A stretch of 25,570 bases of DNA, taken from NCBI GenBank assembly GCA_964236445.1, contig CAXSDR010000050.1, positions 1-25,570 of the forward strand, given 5' to 3'. How positions within the stretch are numbered: position 1 is the first letter of the stretch; each line of letters opens with the position of its first letter. A model generated the notes under the pieces. It saw nothing but the letters and a program-made list of their open reading frames with translations. It did not search any database and was not told the DNA's origin. Below, piece after piece: positions 21,801 through 25,570 of the stretch. This DNA is from CAXSDR01 sp964236445. Lineage in GTDB: Bacteria > Actinomycetota > Actinomycetes > Motilibacterales > Motilibacteraceae. Made by a program: the position numbers and the translations under genes.

Positions 21801-22100
21801 TCATGCCGGTCGGGGCACAGGGCCGCCTGCCGTCCGATTCGCCGAGCCGCGGTCCCGACGTTCTGGGGCGAGCCGTCGACCCGCAACCGGAGGCCCGTGC
21901 GACCCTCGCACGGGCAGTAGATCCGGAATGTGACCTTCGCGCCGTAGCCGCCACCCCCGCTGAACCAGCGGTGCCAGCACGTCGCGGATCTCCTTGTCGA
22001 TCTCCCGCTTGACAGCCGATAACTCGACCCAGTCGCCCTGCCCCGCTCTGGGCGCTATCCCCGTCCCCGGCTCACTAGGCCGCCGCTCAAGTGGCCGCAT
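21801..22100 (-). pseudogene. Frameshifted small toxin-like gene upstream of the HTH gene
   Basis: From ATG at 22100 the minus strand reads VKREIDKEIRDVLAPLVQRG followed by WRLRREGH. Homology-like sequence then continues in another frame as FRIYCPCEGRTGLRLRVDGS and AARRIGRQAALCPD. A one-base removal (or two-base addition) near 21927-21930 would join them. The joined protein (about 100 residues, helix, RGWRLxxxGH, then strands with a CxC) resembles the HicA-like dsRBD-type small proteins found before such HTH genes. As written the frame stops at 21801 with an unrelated tail. If repaired, the second frame runs without a stop into the HTH gene. It is a pseudogene, a sequencing error in a draft, or a fusion. 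Confidence 0.45.
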
Positions 22101-22118
22101 GACCTGAGCGATCAGCAC

Positions 22119-22759
22119 GGGAAAGGCGAACTACACCGCTGTCAGTACAACGTCAGTGCACGGTGACTGGTGGGGCTCGCGCCTGTCAAGGTGGCGCGGA
22201 AGGGACGTAGCAGATCGAGAAGCACGGAGGAGGTACCGAAGTGGAGCGGGTACTGCCAGCGCCTCGGCCGTCCGCGACCCGATCGCCGAGCCCGGGTCCG
22301 TCTGCACGCGGGCGCCGTGACGGACCTGCCGCAGCAGCGGCGGAAGCGGCGGCAAGCAGATCTACGGGAGCACCACGCCCCACGTAGAGCGCGGGTCCGG
22401 GCACGTCAGGTACTTGCAGGGCGGCAGCGGCGAAGCCATCAGGTGCTCGGCGGGGTCGGGGTGCACGTCGTGCTGCGGTCGAACCGCCCTGCGGCTGCAC
22501 CGGGGAGCTTCAGCAGCATGGGATGACCGTCACATCCCCAGCGGACGGGTCCGTCCGGCGCGAGACGAGAGGACGGGGGCAGGCGCGGGCCCGGCGTCCG
22601 TCCGCACGTTCACCCGTCCGGAGCGGCCGTCTTGCGTTGTGGGTGGCGGACGCTACGGTGTTGACACGACGCGGCGCCCCCGATGCGGAGGCTGGCCGCC
22701 CTCAGGTCCTATGGGCATACCGACGACACTGACAACGACGACGGCGAGGTGACACGGGC
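22119..22759. other. About 640 bp without a supportable gene
   Basis: All frames give low-complexity Arg/Ala/Pro translations without known motifs. Near 22141-22160 GTCAGTAC and GTCAGTGC form an imperfect direct repeat 11 bp apart. A promoter-like TTGCGT (22632-22637), 16-bp spacer and TACGGT (22654-22659) points towards the small ORF at 22760. The region looks like eroded accessory DNA. Confidence 0.5.
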
Positions 22760-23056
22760 ATGGAGACGCGCTTGCGTGCCCTCGTGGCCGGTGCCGGGAA
22801 ACCCGAGGAGCTCGTCCCCTTGCTCCTCGACGTCACCGATGTCGAAGCTCGCGCCCTCCTCGACGGCGCCAGGTCCCCCTCCTCGGGGGAGTCGCTGCTG
22901 CTGTCGTCCTGGCTGAAGGTCCCGCTCGCCGTCGTCCGCGGACGCGTGGACCCCAGCGCGCCCGACGAGCGGCGCAGCCGTCATTCTGGTGCCATCACGC
23001 GCCGGAAAGGGGACTATCCGCCGAAAACATTGTGGATCCCTGCTGCGACCATCTGA
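22760..23056 (+). CDS. Small hypothetical protein, possible truncated HTH
   Basis: The 98-codon frame begins METRLRALVAGAGKPEELVP and continues LLDVTDVEARALLDGARSPSSG, then LLLSSWLKVPLAVVRG. The spacing resembles a short XRE-type helix-turn-helix such as those encoded before ImmA/IrrE-like peptidase genes, but the match is loose. The last 30 residues (DERRSRHSGAITRRKGDYPP and on) look unrelated and may be read-through after a truncation. No Shine-Dalgarno sequence or leaderless -10 element is evident. It is followed by the lipoprotein gene. It could be spurious. Confidence 0.35.
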   Translation: METRLRALVAGAGKPEELVPLLLDVTDVEARALLDGARSPSSGESLLLSSWLKVPLAVVRGRVDPSAPDERRSRHSGAITRRKGDYPPKTLWIPAATI

Positions 23057-23101
23057 CTGTGGACAAGACAGCGGACACCTGCGCCTGCCACGATGCCGTG
23101 C

Positions 23102-23521
23102 ATGTCTTCTCTGTCTGTCGCACGTACGACCGCTGTGATGTCCCTCGCGCTCGTCGTGACCTTGTCCGGCTGCGGCACGGTCCAGCAGGCTCATGACGAT
23201 GCGAAAGGCGCGGTCTCCTCGGCGTCGAAGCTCAAGGCGTGCACCGAGCTGGGTGCGCTGACCGTCAAGACGTTCGCCGAGGTCGAGACCGATCCGGCCC
23301 AGGCGCAGCAGTCGGCGCAGGACCTCGTCGACACCGCGAAGAAGGTGGATGACGGCACTGTCCGCAAGGCGGGCAGCCACCTCGCCCTCGCGCTGCAGAA
23401 GCTGGCGAAGACGCCCGCGAGCGACAAGGCCGCCGTCGCGGCGGCCCGCAAGGAAGCTCAGACCGCGAGCGAGGCGACCGCGCGTTCCTGCGGCGTGCCG
23501 GCGTCGGCATTCACTGGCTGA
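23102..23521 (+). CDS. Small secreted lipoprotein of unknown function
   Basis: This 139-residue protein has a signal peptide (SSLSVARTTAVMSLALVVTL) with lipobox LSGC, so the mature protein would be acylated on that cysteine (about C24) and anchored outside the membrane. The mature part is almost all helical and rich in Ala, Lys and Gln (KTFAEVETDPAQAQQSAQDL, VAAARKEAQTASEATA). It has two further cysteines, CTEL and a late SCGV, which could form a disulfide linking the ends. ATG at 23102 is preferred to the ATG at 23093 because CACGAT lies seven bases upstream in the leaderless arrangement seen at other genes here. No specific family is recognised. It converges on the CoA-binding gene, with 15 bp between stops. 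Confidence 0.82.
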   Translation: MSSLSVARTTAVMSLALVVTLSGCGTVQQAHDDAKGAVSSASKLKACTELGALTVKTFAEVETDPAQAQQSAQDLVDTAKKVDDGTVRKAGSHLALALQKLAKTPASDKAAVAAARKEAQTASEATARSCGVPASAFTG

Positions 23522-23536
23522 CGCCTACCCGCTCGG

Positions 23537-23971
23537 TCAGTCGCGTGGCCCCAGCAGCGCCCAGTCGATCTTCGGGCAGCGGCCCATCACCATCGTGAGC
23601 CCGGCCGCCGTCGTACGCTCCCAGGCATCCTGGTCGACCACACCGAGCTGGAACCACACGGCACTGGCGCCGATGGCGACAGCTTCGTCTGCCGTGCGGC
23701 CCGCGCGGTCGCTGCGGACGAACACGTCGACGACATCGACCGGGAACGGGATGTCGGCCAGCAGCTTGTAGCCCGGCTCACCGTGCACCGTCTCGGCGCG
23801 GGGGTGCACGGGCACGATGCGCTTGCCGTGCGCCTGCAGGAACGCCGCGACGCCGTAGGCAGCGCGTGACGTGTCGGTGGAGAGTCCGACGACGGCCCAC
23901 GTCGTCGTGTCGGCGAGCAGCCGGCGTACGTCGTCGTCGACGTCCGCCACGGACCGGCCTACCCCCGTCAC
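23537..23971 (-). CDS. CoA-binding (YccU-like) protein
   Basis: This 144-residue single-domain Rossmann protein of the CoA-binding family shows TWAVVGLSTDTSRAAYGVAAFL near the start, KRIVPVHPRAETVHGEPGYK and DIPFPVDVVDVFVRSD in the middle, and AVWFQLGVVD and MVMGRCPKIDW at the end. Length is typical of stand-alone family members, whose role is unclear. The GTG at 23971 starts three bases after the stop of the UDP-glucose dehydrogenase gene on the same strand, so the two are probably co-transcribed. An internal GTG at 23950 is a possible alternative start. Confidence 0.9.
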   Translation of the reverse strand: MTGVGRSVADVDDDVRRLLADTTTWAVVGLSTDTSRAAYGVAAFLQAHGKRIVPVHPRAETVHGEPGYKLLADIPFPVDVVDVFVRSDRAGRTADEAVAIGASAVWFQLGVVDQDAWERTTAAGLTMVMGRCPKIDWALLGPRD

Positions 23972-23974
23972 CGG

Positions 23975-25288
23975 CTAGGGCCGGCCCATCGAGCGGTAGG
24001 TCCAGCCGGCACCGCGCCAGGCGGCCACGTCAAGGGCGTTGCGGCCGTCGACGATGTTGCGCTGGGAGACGAGCTTGCCGATGGTCTCGGGGTCGAGCTC
24101 GCGGAACTCGCGCCACTCGGTGAGGTGCAGGAGGACGTCGGCGCCCTGCACGGCCTGCTCCACCGAGTCGACCGTGTGCAGGGTCGGGAAGATCTTGTTG
24201 GCGTTGACGTTGGCCTTGGGGTCATAGACCCGCACCTGCGCGCCGGACAGCTGCATGAGCGCCGCCACGTTGAGGGCGGGCGAGTCACGCACGTCGTCAC
24301 TGTCGGGCTTGAAGGCGGCACCGAGGACGCCGACGCGGGCGCCGAGGAACGAGCCGCCGAGCAGCTCGCGGGCGAGGTCGACGGTGCGCGCGCGGCGGCG
24401 CATGTTGATCGCGTCGACCTCCTTGAGGAAGGTCAGCGCCTGGTCTGCCCCGAGCTCACCGGCGCGCGCCATGAAGGCGCGGATGTCCTTGGGCAGGCAG
24501 CCGCCGCCGAAGCCGATGCCGGCGTTGAGGAACTTGCGCCCGATGCGTGAGTCATAGCCGATCGCGTCGGCGAGTGTCGTGACGTCACCACCCGCCGCCT
24601 CGCACACCTCGGACATCGCGTTGATGAACGAGATCTTCGTGGCGAGGAACGAGTTGGCCGCCACCTTGACGAGCTGGGCCGTCGCGAAGTCCGTGGAGAT
24701 CACCGGCGTGCCCTCGGCGATCGGCACGGCGTAGACCTCGCGCAGCACGGCCTCGGCGTGCTCGGAGCGGACGCCGAGCACCAGCCGGTCCGGGTGCAGC
24801 GTGTCCTCGACGGCGAAGCCCTCACGCAGGAACTCGGGGTTCCACGCGAGCTCGGCCTCCGGCGCGAGCTCGGTGAGCCGGGTCGCGAGCCGCTCGGCGG
24901 TGCCGACGGGCACCGTGGACTTGCCGACCAGCAGGCAGTGGCGGGTCAGCAGCGGAGCGAGTGACTCGAAGACGGCGTCGACGTACTTCATGTCGGCGGC
25001 GTTCTCGCCCGGCTTCTGCGGGGTGCCGACGCCGATGAAGTGGACGTCGCCGAAGTCGGCAACCTCGTGGTAAGAGGTGGTGAAACGCAGGCGACCGGTC
25101 GCGAGCTGTTCCACGAGCAGGGTGTCGAGCCCTGGCTCGTAGAACGGCAGCAACCCGGCGTTCAGCATGTCGATCTTGGTCTTGTCCACATCCATCGCGA
25201 GCACCTCGAACCCGAGTGCGGACATGCAGACCGCATGCGTCGCGCCGAGGTAGCCGGTGCCGAGGACAGTGATGCGCGGTGCCGTCAT
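23975..25288 (-). CDS. ugd: UDP-glucose 6-dehydrogenase
   Basis: This 437-residue enzyme oxidises UDP-glucose to UDP-glucuronate with two NAD+, feeding envelope polysaccharide synthesis. The N-terminal NAD-binding motif is VLGTGYLGATHAV (8-20). GVGTPQKPGE (87-95), GKSTVPVGT (122-130) and NPEFLREGFAVED (150-162) follow, then K208 and N212 in KVAANSFLATKISFINAMSE and the catalytic C264 in GIGFGGGCLPKD (257-268). The C-terminal domain has GAAFKPDSDDVRDSPA. All catalytic residues are present. The ATG at 25288 has a -10-like TAGGCT six bases upstream. GDP-mannose dehydrogenase is a relative, but the motif set favours UDP-glucose. Confidence 0.93.
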   Translation of the reverse strand: MTAPRITVLGTGYLGATHAVCMSALGFEVLAMDVDKTKIDMLNAGLLPFYEPGLDTLLVEQLATGRLRFTTSYHEVADFGDVHFIGVGTPQKPGENAADMKYVDAVFESLAPLLTRHCLLVGKSTVPVGTAERLATRLTELAPEAELAWNPEFLREGFAVEDTLHPDRLVLGVRSEHAEAVLREVYAVPIAEGTPVISTDFATAQLVKVAANSFLATKISFINAMSEVCEAAGGDVTTLADAIGYDSRIGRKFLNAGIGFGGGCLPKDIRAFMARAGELGADQALTFLKEVDAINMRRRARTVDLARELLGGSFLGARVGVLGAAFKPDSDDVRDSPALNVAALMQLSGAQVRVYDPKANVNANKIFPTLHTVDSVEQAVQGADVLLHLTEWREFRELDPETIGKLVSQRNIVDGRNALDVAAWRGAGWTYRSMGRP

Positions 25289-25294
25289 GGCCCG

Positions 25295-25300
25295 AGCCTA
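25295..25300 (-). promoter_or_regulatory. -10 element for leaderless ugd
   Basis: TAGGCT on the minus strand, followed after six bases by the ATG of the dehydrogenase gene; no Shine-Dalgarno sequence. It lies in the 60-bp gap after the LCP-family gene, so ugd need not depend on read-through. Confidence 0.5.
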
Positions 25301-25348
25301 TCGACACTCAGTTGGCGCCGTTTCGCGCTTCCCTCTGGCGGCTCAGGC

Positions 25349-25570
25349 TCAGCACACGCTGTCGGCAGCCGTGTGCGTGGTGACCGTGGGTGACGGCGAT
25401 GCGCTCGCGCTCGCCGTCGCCTTGGAAGTCACCGTGACCGGGGTGACGCCGGTGTAGGTCGAACCGACGACGACCTGGAACGTGCGCCCGAGCCCCTTGA
25501 CCGGCTCGACCACGGCGCCGGGCAGGGCCGCCTGCAGCGTCTTGACCGACTCGGTGTAGATCGGGTCGGC
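25349..25570 (-). CDS. LCP-family (LytR-CpsA-Psr) protein, C-terminal end (partial)
   Basis: The last 73 codons are inside the window. They encode the end of a LytR_C-type domain (ESVKTLQAALPGAVVEPVKG, then GRTFQVVVGSTYTGVTPV) and a Ser/Thr/Ala-rich tail ending TAADSVC. LytR_C domains follow the catalytic LCP domain in actinobacterial ligases that attach glycopolymers to peptidoglycan, which suits a neighbour making UDP-glucuronate. The LCP domain itself is outside, so a LytR_C-only protein is also possible. The terminal cysteine is the last residue. Confidence 0.65.
   Translation of the reverse strand, partial: ADPIYTESVKTLQAALPGAVVEPVKGLGRTFQVVVGSTYTGVTPVTVTSKATASASASPSPTVTTHTAADSVC
25352..25376 (-). 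terminator. Hairpin at the 3' end of the LCP-type gene
   Basis: GCACACG plus CTG (25352-25361) pairs with CAG and CGTGTGC (25366-25376) with one bulged base, giving a GC-rich 10-bp stem within the last codons. No T-tract follows, so it may stop transcription weakly or protect the mRNA end. Confidence 0.35.

Noticed and set aside
22141..22160. GTCAGTAC/GTCAGTGC repeat as an integrase attachment or CRISPR-like repeat
   Set aside because: Only two imperfect copies, no integrase or cas gene and no tRNA end nearby.
1..25570. tRNA, rRNA or CRISPR array anywhere in the window
   Set aside because: No cloverleaf-like segment with a CCA-proximal stem, no rRNA core sequence and no regularly spaced repeats were noticed by eye; a tRNAscan and CRISPR search would confirm.

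Overview
The window is high-GC actinobacterial chromosome. Gene content and order suggest Propionibacteriales/Nocardioidaceae, but that family placement is inference. Its left half keeps a neighbourhood known from Mycobacterium tuberculosis (accA3, maf, accE, accD, birA, a GtrA-type gene, purK, purE). A 10-N gap at 7236-7245 shows this is a draft scaffold.

Left block (1-14007), housekeeping. It opens with the tail of an LpdA-like quinone dehydrogenase, then the acyl-CoA carboxylase system on the minus strand: a biotin carboxylase/BCCP subunit and maf, then (across a plus-strand Pr6Pr membrane protein and aquaporin pair) the epsilon and carboxyltransferase subunits. The biotin ligase that activates the carboxylase is divergent from the carboxyltransferase gene across only 19 bp. 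Then come a large membrane protein broken by the gap and an apparently foreign M23 peptidase fragment, an OmpR-type two-component system, a GtrA-like protein (tail-overlapping the kinase) and purK-purE. At least eight genes carry a TANNNT-like -10 element 6-8 nt before the start codon, the signature of leaderless transcripts.

Sulfur block (14008-19639). A long leader precedes five co-directional genes: a TauD-like dioxygenase, an SsuA/SsuB/SsuC-type ABC importer and an NtaA/SnaA/DszA-type flavin monooxygenase. Together they look like uptake and oxidative desulfonation of organosulfur compounds. The leader holds a symmetric dyad and a cysteine-containing 34-codon ORF with a strong ribosome binding site, a possible attenuator.

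Accessory block (19640-23056). It holds decayed DUF222 and IS481 pieces separated by a perfect 16-bp inverted repeat, then a minus-strand set of a frameshifted small toxin-like gene, a helix-turn-helix gene and a SecB-like chaperone gene. This order matches toxin-antitoxin-chaperone (TAC) modules and is the best candidate for a poorly described system. A stretch of about 640 bp without a supportable gene and a short HTH-like ORF follow.

Right block (23057-25570) returns to ordinary genes: a small lipoprotein, a CoA-binding protein, UDP-glucose 6-dehydrogenase and the tail of an LCP-family cell-wall protein.
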